Assembly: GCF_015710975.1 (NCBI RefSeq)
Contig: NZ_CP049783.1
Location: 3,515,501-3,579,500, forward strand
Length of the DNA stretch: 64,000 nucleotides
DNA from: Paenibacillus polymyxa
GTDB lineage: Bacteria > Bacillota > Bacilli > Paenibacillales > Paenibacillaceae
Direction of reading: 5' to 3'
Shown: positions 15,096 to 23,880 of the stretch, piece by piece
Layout: each line of letters starts with the position of its first letter
Position numbering within the stretch: position 1 is the first letter of the stretch
The notes under the pieces: generated by a model
Seen by the model: only the letters and a program-made list of their open reading frames with translations
What the model was told of the DNA's origin: nothing
Database searches by the model: none
Program-made: the position numbers and the translations under genes

Positions 15096-16202
15096 ATGAT
15101 ATCTTTGCAAACGCCACGAGATTATCGCGTAGACCCGTTTATCGTCATTTGGGAGGTAACGAGAGCTTGCGCATTAAAATGTCTTCACTGTAGAGCGGAA
15201 GCCCAATATAAGCCTGACCCTCGTCAGCTGACATTTGAAGAGGGCAAAAAGCTGCTCGATCAAATCGCTGAAATGAATCAACCACTGGTGGTTTTCACAG
15301 GTGGAGATCCGTTATCGCGTCCTGATTTATTTGAGTTGGCTCAATATGCAATTGAGGAGAAAAAGCTATCGGTTTCCATGACTCCCAGTGCTACCCCAAA
15401 AGTGACAAGAGCAGCGGTCGAAAAAGCAAAGCAGGTTGGCTTATCACGATGGGCTTTTAGCCTGGACGGTTCATGCGCGGACATTCACGATCATTTTCGC
15501 GGGACTGTGGGTTCTTACAATACGACTATGCGGGGAATTGGATATTTGAAGGAACTGAACATCCCTATCCAAGTGAACACCACCGTGTCCCGATACAATC
15601 TTCATGATCTGGAGCGAATTGCAGAAAAGGTAAAGGAAATGCAGGCGGTGTTATGGAGCTTGTTTTTTCTCGTTCCAACCGGGCGTGGTATGGAAAAAGA
15701 TATGATTACTCCTGATGAGCATGAGGCTGTAATGAAGTGGTTGTATCAGATACAGCAACAGATGCCCTACGGTGTAAAGGCTACCGAAGCACCTCATTAT
15801 CGAAGGGTTGTCCTACAGGAAAAGCACAAAGCAGGACAGCATAACACAACGTCCGAACAAAAAAGGGCAGATGTCTTGGGACGCGCCCCGAAAGGCGTAA
15901 ATGATGGAGATGGATTTGTTTTTATCAGTCATATCGGCGAAGTGTACCCGAGTGGTTTCCTACCTCTAACTTGCGGGAATGTACGAAAGGATAGTTTGGC
16001 CCATATTTATCGGCACTCTCCGATTATGAACCATCTTCGGGATAAATCTCTGCTTAAAGGCAAATGTGGAGTTTGCGAATTCAATACAGTCTGTGGAGGC
16101 TCCAGAGCAAGGGCTTTTGCCATCACAGGAGACTATTTGGAGAGTGACCCTTATTGTGCATATATGCCTGGAGTGGGGAAGGAAACGTGTGCTCATGAAT
16201 AA
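15096..16202 (+). CDS. Radical SAM/SPASM protein of the AhbD/NirJ type
   Basis: The 368-residue product has the radical SAM cluster motif C25-x3-C29-x2-C32, T-G-G-D-P-L near residue 70, F-S-L-D-G near 122, F-L-V-P-T-G-R-G near 190, E-A-P-H-Y-R-R, and a C-terminal SPASM-like set (C-G-N-V-R, C-G-V-C-E-F-N-T-V-C-G-G, D-P-Y-C). The order and wording closely follow AhbD/NirJ enzymes, which modify heme side chains by decarboxylation. The cysteine usual in the 'P-C-G-Y-L-P' segment is replaced (P-S-G-F-L-P). It overlaps hemY by 8 nt, so a heme-related role is likely; the exact reaction is not known. AAAGGAGAG precedes ATG 15096. Confidence 0.82.
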   Translation: MISLQTPRDYRVDPFIVIWEVTRACALKCLHCRAEAQYKPDPRQLTFEEGKKLLDQIAEMNQPLVVFTGGDPLSRPDLFELAQYAIEEKKLSVSMTPSATPKVTRAAVEKAKQVGLSRWAFSLDGSCADIHDHFRGTVGSYNTTMRGIGYLKELNIPIQVNTTVSRYNLHDLERIAEKVKEMQAVLWSLFFLVPTGRGMEKDMITPDEHEAVMKWLYQIQQQMPYGVKATEAPHYRRVVLQEKHKAGQHNTTSEQKRADVLGRAPKGVNDGDGFVFISHIGEVYPSGFLPLTCGNVRKDSLAHIYRHSPIMNHLRDKSLLKGKCGVCEFNTVCGGSRARAFAITGDYLESDPYCAYMPGVGKETCAHE

Positions 16203-17616
16203 AAATGCTAAAAGAGTTGTTATCCTTGGTGGAGGAATAAGCGGTTTAAGTGCTGCCTTTTATGTGAAAAAGTTAGCGGAGGACAGGCAGCTTGAAGTGG
16301 AGATTACACTGGTGGAGAAAAGCGACCGTCTGGGAGGAAAGCTGCAAACGGTTCGCCAAAACCATTTTATGATCGAAAAAGGACCGGATGCTTTTCTGGC
16401 CAGAAAAACAGCTATATTGGATCTGACTATGGAATTGGGGCTGGAAGCCGATTTGGTGTCAACAAACCCGAAGGCCAAGTCGGCCTCCATTTTGCATAAA
16501 GGCAAGCTGCATACTATGCCAATGGGCTTTATTTTAGGCATTCCAACAAAGTTAACTCCCTTCATTCGGACAGGGCTAATCTCTCCACTGGGAAAAGCGC
16601 GCGCAGCCCTGGATCTAATCATTCCAGCCAAGCAAGGCGATACGGATGAATCTCTGGGGGATTTTATCAAGCGACGTCTAGGTAAAGAGGTGTTGGAGCA
16701 GATTACTGAGCCTTTGCTATCTGGTATTTACGCTGGCGATACGTATTCTCTTAGCCTCAAGTCAACCTTCCCTCAATTTAAGCAGATGGAACAAAAGCAT
16801 CGAAGTCTGATTATAGGTATGGCTAAAGGGGCAGGGAGAAGATCGGGTGCACCTAACAAATACCCAGAAATCGCCAAGAAGAGCATGTTTCTTTCCTATC
16901 AACATGGATTATCGACCATCGTGGAGCGGTTAAAGGAAAAGCTCGACACCGTCCATTTTGTGATGGGACAGCGTGTGGCTGAGGTGAGAAAAGAGGACGG
17001 TTATCAAGTAGTACTAGACCATGGGCAAATCATAGATGCAGATGCAGTGATCTGCGCTGTTCCAGCCTTTGAAGCGGCCACATTATTTTCCGATATCGCA
17101 AGTGTGAGCTGGCTCCATAAGATTAACTACGTTTCGGTAGCGAATATTTCCCTTGCGTATAAAAATTCAGACCTTGATCTTGCCTATGAGGGAACTGGAT
17201 TTTTAGTTCCCCGCAAAGAAGGAAAAATGATTACGGCCTGTACTTGGTCATCGACAAAGTGGAGCCATACCGCACCTGAAGGATATACACTCTTACGGAC
17301 TTACATTGGGCATGCAGGCGCACAGGGATGGGTTCAGATGACAGACGATGAACTTGTAGCTGCGGCGCGCAAAGACCTGAAGGATTTAATGGGAATCGAT
17401 GCTGAACCTGAATTAACTGAAGTCAGTCGGTGTAATCAATCCATGCCACAATATCCGATAGGACACAAAGAGCAGATGGCGAAGGTGAGACATGATTTGT
17501 CACAGGATTTTCCGCGTGTATTTTTATGTGGTGCTGGTTATGGAGGGGTTGGCATTCCGGATTGTATCGCTCAAGGCAAAGAAGCAGCTGAACAGCTGGT
17601 CTCAGATTTTTTATAA
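16195..17616 (+). CDS. hemY: HemY/CgoX: coproporphyrinogen III / protoporphyrinogen oxidase
   Basis: This FAD enzyme oxidises (copro)porphyrinogen to porphyrin using O2, a late step of heme synthesis; in Firmicutes it acts on coproporphyrinogen III. The N-terminus shows the dinucleotide motif V-V-I-L-G-G-G-I-S-G-L-S-A-A. Later come K-G-P-D-A-F-L-A, G-D-P/G-D-T-Y-S-L-S-L-K-S-T-F-P, and the C-terminal FAD motif F-L-C-G-A-G-Y-G-G-V-G-I-P. At 473 residues it matches the family. ATG 16195 (or GTG 16189, 5 nt after GGAAGGA) lies in the overlap with the radical SAM gene; the open frame extends further upstream but without similarity. Being driven by a nitrate/anaerobic promoter is odd for an O2-using enzyme. 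Confidence 0.92.
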   Translation: MNKNAKRVVILGGGISGLSAAFYVKKLAEDRQLEVEITLVEKSDRLGGKLQTVRQNHFMIEKGPDAFLARKTAILDLTMELGLEADLVSTNPKAKSASILHKGKLHTMPMGFILGIPTKLTPFIRTGLISPLGKARAALDLIIPAKQGDTDESLGDFIKRRLGKEVLEQITEPLLSGIYAGDTYSLSLKSTFPQFKQMEQKHRSLIIGMAKGAGRRSGAPNKYPEIAKKSMFLSYQHGLSTIVERLKEKLDTVHFVMGQRVAEVRKEDGYQVVLDHGQIIDADAVICAVPAFEAATLFSDIASVSWLHKINYVSVANISLAYKNSDLDLAYEGTGFLVPRKEGKMITACTWSSTKWSHTAPEGYTLLRTYIGHAGAQGWVQMTDDELVAAARKDLKDLMGIDAEPELTEVSRCNQSMPQYPIGHKEQMAKVRHDLSQDFPRVFLCGAGYGGVGIPDCIAQGKEAAEQLVSDFL

Positions 17617-17617
17617 T

Positions 17618-17683
17618 CAGGCTCTTTCCACGAGTGAAAAAGGGATCGCCCTAATTGGTTCAGCCTTGAGAGAGACATAAAAT
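17618..17683 (+). promoter_or_regulatory. NreC-type promoter B (ric-modAB)
   Basis: AAGGGATCGCCCTA (17640-17653) matches the NreC palindrome. A degraded second box (CAGGCTCTTTCCAC) begins 22 bp upstream at 17618, overlapping just beyond the hemY stop. TAAAAT (17678-17683) lies 25 nt after CCCT. The segment ATTGGTTCA after the box is shared with promoter A. Confidence 0.68.
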
Positions 17684-17724
17684 GAGAGTTAAGTATAAAA
17701 CTGAAGTAAGATGGGGGAATGAAA

Positions 17725-18432
17725 ATGAGCCAGTTAACGGAAGAAACATGGGTAGCGGACATTGTAAAAGAAGTACCCAAAACAAGTGACTTGTTCCGTA
17801 AACTACGGATTGACTTCTGCTGTGGCGGAAAAATATCGCTCCGTGAAGCGGCTGCCAGCCGGGGGCTGCACGCTGGTGAACTGCTGGCGCGGGTGCATGA
17901 AGTGGAGGAAAATCAGGCACAGCATAAGCAAATGCAACCCTCCTCACTAGAACCCAAAGAACTGATCGCCTATATTCAGGATGAGTATCACACAAAGTTG
18001 TGTGAAGAACTAGCGGCGCTCACACCGTATATTACCAAGCTAACACGGGTTCATGGCGAACGCTATTCGCACCTGAAGCGAGTGAATGAACTTTATACCT
18101 TGCTTAAACAGAAGTTAACGGTACATATTCAATTCAAGGAAAGTCTTCTGTTTCCGTTGATTCAAGCGTTTTTTCAGGACTCGACGTTTGAGCGTGTGGA
18201 CGCACTTCTTTTTCACTTATCCGAGTTGCAAGACGAGCACCAAGCGGTTGTGGATTTACTGCAGGAGCTGCGTTTGATTACCAATGGCTTTGAGCCGTTA
18301 CAGGAAGCTTGTGGCACACATCGACTTGTATTGAAGCGTTTGGAGGATCTGGAAGCGGACATTTATAATCATATTCTTCTTGAGAATTGTACACTAGTTG
18401 AACGTACCAGACAGGCACAACCCCATTCATAA
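17725..18432 (+). CDS. ric: Ric/ScdA: di-iron Fe-S cluster repair protein
   Basis: ScdA/RIC (YtfE family) restores iron-sulfur clusters damaged by NO or H2O2. The N-terminal ScdA_N domain shows D-L-F-R-K-L-R-I-D-F-C-C-G-G-K (C-C-G-G signature), and the C-terminal hemerythrin-like bundle supplies the di-iron ligands (V-H-G-E-R-Y, H-I-Q-F-K-E, D-E-H-Q, H-I-L-L-E-N). Length is 235 residues. ATG 17725 has GGGGGA 7 nt upstream; ATG 17719 touches that site. Co-expression with nitrate respiration makes sense, because nitrite and NO arise there and NarGH carries many Fe-S clusters. Confidence 0.92.
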   Translation: MSQLTEETWVADIVKEVPKTSDLFRKLRIDFCCGGKISLREAAASRGLHAGELLARVHEVEENQAQHKQMQPSSLEPKELIAYIQDEYHTKLCEELAALTPYITKLTRVHGERYSHLKRVNELYTLLKQKLTVHIQFKESLLFPLIQAFFQDSTFERVDALLFHLSELQDEHQAVVDLLQELRLITNGFEPLQEACGTHRLVLKRLEDLEADIYNHILLENCTLVERTRQAQPHS

Positions 18433-18480
18433 TGAAACCTATCACTTCATGACAGGCTAGACGTAAGGAGTCAAACAAAA

Positions 18481-19332
18481 ATGAAAAAAATTATTAGACA
18501 TAGCCAGGCACTCTTTTTTGCTTTTTGTGTTGTGTTATTACTAGCAGGGTGCGGTGCGGGGCAACAATCAGCTTCAAGTGGTAGCAGCGCGGTCCAGAAC
18601 GAGGTCTCCGGCCAGGATTCATCGAAAAAGGTAGAAACTGTTGAGCTGACCATTTCCGCAGCTGCGAGCTTAACAGATGCACTCAAAGAAATCCAGACAT
18701 TGTACGAATCATCCCATAAAGGTATTCAATTGAATTTCAACTTTGGTGGTTCTGGTGCACTGGAAAAGCAGATTGAGCAAGGAGCTCCATCGGACTTGTT
18801 TTTGTCTGCTTCGAAGAAAAACATGAAGTCTCTCGTAGATCAGCATTTAATAGAGAGCAATAAACAAAAAACATGGCTGACGAACGAGTTGGTAGCGGTG
18901 CTCCCTGCTGACGGGACGACGAGCATCACGAGTGTAAAGGATGTAATGCAAAAAGAAGTGAAAAAGGTAGCAATCGGTATTCCTGAGAGTGTTCCTGCAG
19001 GCAAATATGCACAGGAAGCACTGACGAACGTTAAGCTTTGGGATGTGTTACAAGACAAGCTCGTTCAGGCAAAAGATGTTAGACAAGTGCTGCAATATGT
19101 AGAAACGGGTAACGCAGATGTCGGATTTGTGTATAAGACAGATGTGTTAACTTCGCAAAAGGCGAAAATTGCTTTTGAGGTGGACTCTAAAACTTATTCA
19201 ACGGTTGAGTACCCTATCGGGATCATCAAAGCTTCCAAACACATCCAAGAAGCCGAAAGCTTCTATGAATACCTTCAATCGCAAGAATCTCTGAACATTA
19301 TGGCTAAGTATGGATTTACCATACCGAAGTGA
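18481..19332 (+). CDS. modA: ModA: molybdate-binding lipoprotein
   Basis: 283 residues with lipobox L-A-G-C (Cys24), a Ser/Gln-rich linker, then the ModA fold: T-I-S-A-A-A-S-L-T-D-A-L-K-E, F-N-F-G-G-S-G-A-L-E-K-Q-I-E-Q-G-A-P-S-D-L-F-L-S-A near residue 80, and N-A-D-V-G-F-V-Y-K-T-D near 215. It captures molybdate (or tungstate) for the Mo cofactor of NarG. AAGGAG precedes ATG 18481. It is 48 nt after ric, and modB overlaps its stop (GTGA). Confidence 0.93.
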   Translation: MKKIIRHSQALFFAFCVVLLLAGCGAGQQSASSGSSAVQNEVSGQDSSKKVETVELTISAAASLTDALKEIQTLYESSHKGIQLNFNFGGSGALEKQIEQGAPSDLFLSASKKNMKSLVDQHLIESNKQKTWLTNELVAVLPADGTTSITSVKDVMQKEVKKVAIGIPESVPAGKYAQEALTNVKLWDVLQDKLVQAKDVRQVLQYVETGNADVGFVYKTDVLTSQKAKIAFEVDSKTYSTVEYPIGIIKASKHIQEAESFYEYLQSQESLNIMAKYGFTIPK

Positions 19333-20006
19333 GCATGCAGGCTATAGATTGGAGCGAATATTGGCCTCCGATTCGATTATCGTTACAGATTGCACTGTTA
19401 TCCAGCGTTTTGGTGATCCTATTAGGCTTGTTTGCGGCATGGTCCATGTCGCGGTTAGGATTATTTAAAGGGAAAACACTCGTTGAAACCGTGCTTATGC
19501 TGCCTTTGGTGCTCCCGCCGACGGTAGTTGGATTTTTACTGCTAATCTTACTCGGACGAAAAAGTGGGTTTGGACGTTTGGTGGAGTATTGGTTTGGCGA
19601 GCCTATTGTATTCTCATGGTGGGCTGGGGTCGTGGCCGCGGTGGTTGTGGCTTTTCCCCTAGTCTATCGGACACTGAGAATGGGATTCGCTGCAGTGGAT
19701 CGGGACTTGGAAAACGCGGGGCGCTCGATGGGGGCAAATGAATGGCAGGTCTTCCGATATATCACCTTTCCTTTGATTTTCCCTTCTTTTAAAGCGGCCT
19801 TTATACTTGGTTTTGCCCGTGGGCTGGGCGAGTTCGGTGCTACGCTGATGATTGCCGGAAATATTCCGGGTAAAACACAAACGATTCCTACAGCCATCTA
19901 TATTGCAGTGGATTCTGGTCATCTTCCTATGGCCTGGGCTTGGACATGCTCTATCATATTCATTTCCTTTATAATGCTCCTGTTAACAGGCCAAAAGAAC
20001 AATTAA
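19329..20006 (+). CDS. modB: ModB: molybdate ABC transporter permease
   Basis: 225 residues with about five membrane helices and the ABC-permease EAA loop (N-A-G-R-S-M-G-A-N-E-W-Q-V-F near residue 135, then G-F-A-R-G-L-G-E-F-G-A-T-L-M-I-A-G). GTG 19329 overlaps the modA stop. No ModC ATPase gene follows: a terminator begins 12 nt after the stop, so the importer must borrow an ATPase encoded elsewhere. Confidence 0.92.
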   Translation: MSMQAIDWSEYWPPIRLSLQIALLSSVLVILLGLFAAWSMSRLGLFKGKTLVETVLMLPLVLPPTVVGFLLLILLGRKSGFGRLVEYWFGEPIVFSWWAGVVAAVVVAFPLVYRTLRMGFAAVDRDLENAGRSMGANEWQVFRYITFPLIFPSFKAAFILGFARGLGEFGATLMIAGNIPGKTQTIPTAIYIAVDSGHLPMAWAWTCSIIFISFIMLLLTGQKNN

Positions 20007-20017
20007 TCTATTCATAC

Positions 20018-20049
20018 AAGCTTCCCTCTGGTAGAGGGGGGCTTTTTTT
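20018..20049 (+). terminator. Terminator of ric-modAB
   Basis: AAGCTTCCCTC / GAGGGGGGCTT stem (with G-U pairs), 5-nt loop and seven T. Confidence 0.85.
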
Positions 20050-20065
20050 GTATCTTTCCTTAGAA

Positions 20066-20131
20066 CGAGGGATTTTCTATAGCGCTATAGGACATTCCCT
20101 AATGGGAACGGAGAGGAATGAATTTCATAAT
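20066..20131 (+). promoter_or_regulatory. NreC-type promoter C (narGHJI)
   Basis: TAGGACATTCCCTA (20088-20101) matches TAGGG-N4-CCCTA with one mismatch. The -10 CATAAT (20126-20131) follows CCCT after 25 nt. A weaker box with AGGGA (20068-20072) lies about 21 bp upstream. Between the two boxes sits the perfect 14-bp palindrome CTATAGCGCTATAG (20077-20090), so the whole segment is symmetric. Confidence 0.68.
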
Positions 20132-20141
20132 GAGAGTAAGC

Positions 20142-20183
20142 GAATGAATCTTTCCCATGGGCTTGCGACGGACTGATTCATTC
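20142..20183 (+). other. Inverted repeat in the narG leader
   Basis: GAATGAATC (20142-20150) and GATTCATTC (20175-20183) are perfect complements with a 24-nt loop, located in the 5' untranslated region just before the narG ribosome binding site. It could form an mRNA hairpin affecting stability or translation. Confidence 0.4.
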
Positions 20184-20205
20184 TGAAAAGGAGCGTTGAT
20201 CACCG

Positions 20206-23200
20206 ATGAAAAAGAAATACAGTCTCAACTTCTTCAAACCAATCGAGAGCTATTCCGGAAATTGGTCAATCCTTGAAGAAAAAAATAGAGAATGGGAAAA
20301 CGTGTACCGCCAGCGTTGGTCTCATGACAAAGTGATTCGTACGACGCATGGTGTTAACTGTACCGGCTCCTGTAGCTGGAAGGTTTTTGTTAAGAATGGC
20401 ATCATCACTTGGGAAAATCAGCAAATCGATTATCCCTCCTGCGGTGCAGACATGCCGGAATTTGAGCCGCGTGGATGCCCGCGTGGTGCTTCATTTTCCT
20501 GGTATGAATACAGCCCGTTACGTGTGAAATACCCATATATGCGCGGTAAGTTATTGCGACTATGGCAAGCTGCCCTCAAGGAGCATAGCAATCCGGTAGA
20601 CGCATGGGCCAGCATTGTGGAAGACCCGGAGAAAGCCAAGCTCTACAAATCGGCTCGCGGCAAAGGCGGGCATGTTCGTGTGGCTTGGGATGATGTTCTA
20701 CACCTGATTTCGGCGCAATTAATTTATACCATTCGTAAGTACGGTCCTGACCGGATCGCAGGCTTCACACCCATTCCAGCGATGTCAATGATAAGCTACG
20801 CCTCGGGAGCGCGGTTCATTTCATTGCTTGGTGGGGAAATGTTGAGCTTTTACGACTGGTATGCTGATCTTCCGCCTGCTTCTCCCCAAATTTGGGGTGA
20901 GCAAACGGACGTACCTGAATCCTCAGATTGGTACAACGCGGGCTACCTGATCATGTGGGGCTCGAATGTGCCGCTTACCCGGACGCCGGATGCCCACTTT
21001 ATGACGGAAGTACGCTATAAAGGAACCAAGGTCGTATCCGTGGCTCCGGATTTGGCGGAAAATGTGAAGTTCGCTGACAACTGGCTTGCACCCAATCCGG
21101 GTACAGACGCCGCTGTGGCACAGGCGATGACCCATGTCATTCTGGATGAGTTCTACCAGGAACGTCAGGAACCCATGTTCATTAACTATGCCAAGCAATA
21201 TACAGATATGCCATTCATGATTCTGCTTGATCCCCACGAAGGGGCCTGGAAAGGTGGACGTTTTCTGCGGGCGAGTGATCTGGGAGATGCTTCACAGCAC
21301 GCAGACTGGAAACCGGTCATATTCGATGAAGTAGCAGGGGAAATGATGGTCCCGAACGGTACAATGGGACAGCGCTGGGAGCAGGATAAGAAATGGAATC
21401 TGATCCTGGAACGGGAAGATGGAACCAAGGTTGAGCCTGCGCTCACGGTGGAAGGTCATGACGAGCAATGGGAAGAAATCGTATTCCCTTATTTTGATAA
21501 CACAGGTAACGGAACATTCAAACGTGTCATTCCGGCGAAAAAAGTACGTCTGGCTGATGGTTCAGAGCGCTTCGTAGCCACCGTATATGACTTGATGATG
21601 AGTCAGTATGGTGTCGTTCGCAATGATAGCCCTCATAATGCAAAGGATTATTACGATGCAGCTTCTCATTACACTCCTGCCTGGCAGGAGAAGATCACGG
21701 GAGTCAAGGCATCGGTCGTAGTGCAAGTTGCTCGCGAATTTGCTCAGAACGCTATCGACACTCAAGGACGTTCCATGATCATTATGGGGGCGGGGATCAA
21801 TCACTGGTTCAACAGTGACACCATTTATCGCTCCATCTTGAACCTGGTCGTACTGACGGCTTCCCAAGGTGTTAACGGTGGAGGCTGGGCGCATTATGTA
21901 GGTCAAGAGAAGTGCCGTCCTATTGAAGGTTGGTCAACGATTGCCTTTGCCAAAGACTGGCAGGGACCGGCTCGGTTGCAAAATGCTACTTCGTTTTTCT
22001 ATTTTGCAACAGAACAGTGGCGCTATGAAGAAAGCGGCACCGACACATTGAAATCGCCGACTGGGGGAGAGGTCAGTTACCAACATCCGGCGGACTACAA
22101 TGTACTTGCTGCACGGTTGGGCTGGATGCCTTCTTACCCGCAGTTTAATAAAAACAGCCTGCTATTCGCCGAAGAGGCGGCGCAATTAGGCAAGAAGTCA
22201 AACGAGGAAATCATTAACCACACTGTGGAAGAGATTAAATCGCGTAAGACCCGTTTTGCTATTGAAGATCCAGGGGCAGCGGAGAACTTCCCGCGTTCGC
22301 TCTTTATTTGGCGGTCCAACCTCATTTCCAGCTCGGCCAAGGGACAGGAATATTTCATGAAGCATTTGCTCGGAGCCTCCGACGCGCTGCTTGCCCGGCC
22401 GAACGAAGATCAGAAGCCTGAGGAAATCGTCTGGCGGGAAGATGTGGAAGGAAAGCTTGATTTGATGGTCGCACTTGATTTCCGGATGACCACAACACCG
22501 TTGTACGCGGATGTCGTACTTCCGGCGGCAACCTGGTATGAGAAGACGGATTTGTCCTCGACAGACATGCATCCGTTCGTGCATCCATTTAATCCTGCGG
22601 TAAATCCGCTTTGGGAATCACGTTCGGACTGGGATATTTACCGTCAGTTGTCTGAAACCTTCTCGAACATGGCCAAAGAGCATCTACCGGGAATATATAA
22701 AGACCTTGTAACTGCACCGCTTGGGCATGACTCCATAGGCGAAATTGCGCAACCGATGGGTCTTATAAAGGACTGGACGAAAGGCGAGGCCGAAGCTGTG
22801 CCGGGTAAAACCATGCCTAATTTCAGCATCGTAGAACGCGATTATACCAAAATACATGATAAATACGTCTCGCTCGGTCCAAATTTGGCTACTGGAAAAA
22901 CGGGCGCGCATGGCGTTAGCTTCTCGGTAGCGGATGAATATGAGGAATTGAAGAAGCTGAACGGGGTTTATTACGATGAGTCCATCAAAGATGGACTACC
23001 GAAGATCCAGACAGCTCGCCAAGTGGCTGATACGATTCTTCATCTTTCGTCTGCAACCAACGGTCGTGTCTCGCAAAAAGCCTACGCAGAGGCGGAAAAG
23101 GATCATGGTGTGAAGCTGATGGACATCTCAGCCGACCGTGCCGCCGAGAAAATCACGTTCCAAAGCATTACAGCGCAGCCGCGTGAAGTTATACCGACAC

Positions 23201-23880
23201 CGGTATTCAGTGGCTCTAACAAACAGGGACGTCGCTACTCGCCATTTACCACGAATATTGAGCGTCTCGTTCCGTTCCGGACTTTGACAGGAAGACAGCA
23301 TTTCTATATCGATCATGAAATCTTCCAGCAGTTTGGGGAGTCGCTGCCTATCTATAAACCGACTTTGCCACCGATGGTATTCGGCACGCGTGATCGGGAA
23401 ATCAAGGGTGGTCAGGATTCACTTGTGCTTCGTTATCTGACTCCACACGGGAAATGGAATATTCACTCCACCTACCAGGATAATCAGCATATGCTTACGC
23501 TATTCCGCGGAGGTCCTACGGTATGGATCAATAACGAAGATGCAGCAACTCATGCTATTGCCGACAATGACTGGCTGGAGGTGTACAACCGTAACGGTGT
23601 CGTAACCGCCCGAGCAGTTGTCAGTCACCGGATGCCAAGAGGAACGATGTTTATGTACCATGCACAAGATAAGCACATTCAAGTGCCAGGCTCCGAAATC
23701 ACGGATACACGCGGGGGCAGTCATAATGCGCCAACAAGAATTCATCTCAAACCGACCCAGATGGTTGGTGGATACGCTCAGCTTAGCTACGGATTCAACT
23801 ATTACGGTCCGATCGGCAACCAGCGCGATGTGTACGTAGCGGTACGTAAAATGAAGGAGGTTAACTGGCTTGAAGATTAA
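20206..23880 (+). CDS. narG: NarG: respiratory nitrate reductase alpha subunit
   Basis: The catalytic subunit reduces nitrate to nitrite with bis-MGD molybdenum in the cytoplasmic NarGH complex. 1224 residues. The N-terminal FS0 [4Fe-4S] ligands are visible as H48-x3-C52-x3-C56 and C91 (R-G-C-P-R-G-A-S). Further hallmarks are W-G-S-N-V-P-L-T-R-T-P-D-A-H near residue 250 and V-L-P-A-A-T-W-Y-E-K-T-D-L-S-S-T-D-M-H-P near 770. There is no Tat signal, as expected for a cytoplasm-facing enzyme. AAAAGGAG lies upstream of ATG 20206. It is first gene of narGHJI under promoter C; narH overlaps by 11 nt. Confidence 0.98.
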   Translation: MKKKYSLNFFKPIESYSGNWSILEEKNREWENVYRQRWSHDKVIRTTHGVNCTGSCSWKVFVKNGIITWENQQIDYPSCGADMPEFEPRGCPRGASFSWYEYSPLRVKYPYMRGKLLRLWQAALKEHSNPVDAWASIVEDPEKAKLYKSARGKGGHVRVAWDDVLHLISAQLIYTIRKYGPDRIAGFTPIPAMSMISYASGARFISLLGGEMLSFYDWYADLPPASPQIWGEQTDVPESSDWYNAGYLIMWGSNVPLTRTPDAHFMTEVRYKGTKVVSVAPDLAENVKFADNWLAPNPGTDAAVAQAMTHVILDEFYQERQEPMFINYAKQYTDMPFMILLDPHEGAWKGGRFLRASDLGDASQHADWKPVIFDEVAGEMMVPNGTMGQRWEQDKKWNLILEREDGTKVEPALTVEGHDEQWEEIVFPYFDNTGNGTFKRVIPAKKVRLADGSERFVATVYDLMMSQYGVVRNDSPHNAKDYYDAASHYTPAWQEKITGVKASVVVQVAREFAQNAIDTQGRSMIIMGAGINHWFNSDTIYRSILNLVVLTASQGVNGGGWAHYVGQEKCRPIEGWSTIAFAKDWQGPARLQNATSFFYFATEQWRYEESGTDTLKSPTGGEVSYQHPADYNVLAARLGWMPSYPQFNKNSLLFAEEAAQLGKKSNEEIINHTVEEIKSRKTRFAIEDPGAAENFPRSLFIWRSNLISSSAKGQEYFMKHLLGASDALLARPNEDQKPEEIVWREDVEGKLDLMVALDFRMTTTPLYADVVLPAATWYEKTDLSSTDMHPFVHPFNPAVNPLWESRSDWDIYRQLSETFSNMAKEHLPGIYKDLVTAPLGHDSIGEIAQPMGLIKDWTKGEAEAVPGKTMPNFSIVERDYTKIHDKYVSLGPNLATGKTGAHGVSFSVADEYEELKKLNGVYYDESIKDGLPKIQTARQVADTILHLSSATNGRVSQKAYAEAEKDHGVKLMDISADRAAEKITFQSITAQPREVIPTPVFSGSNKQGRRYSPFTTNIERLVPFRTLTGRQHFYIDHEIFQQFGESLPIYKPTLPPMVFGTRDREIKGGQDSLVLRYLTPHGKWNIHSTYQDNQHMLTLFRGGPTVWINNEDAATHAIADNDWLEVYNRNGVVTARAVVSHRMPRGTMFMYHAQDKHIQVPGSEITDTRGGSHNAPTRIHLKPTQMVGGYAQLSYGFNYYGPIGNQRDVYVAVRKMKEVNWLED

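Noticed and set aside
16066..16194. N-terminal extension of HemY
   Set aside because: It lies wholly inside the radical SAM gene, and the FAD-binding motif follows directly after ATG 16195.
14169..20205. Fnr sites (TGTGA-N6-TCACA type) in the nitrate block promoters
   Set aside because: No acceptable match was found at promoters A-C; NreC-type boxes explain the promoters better.
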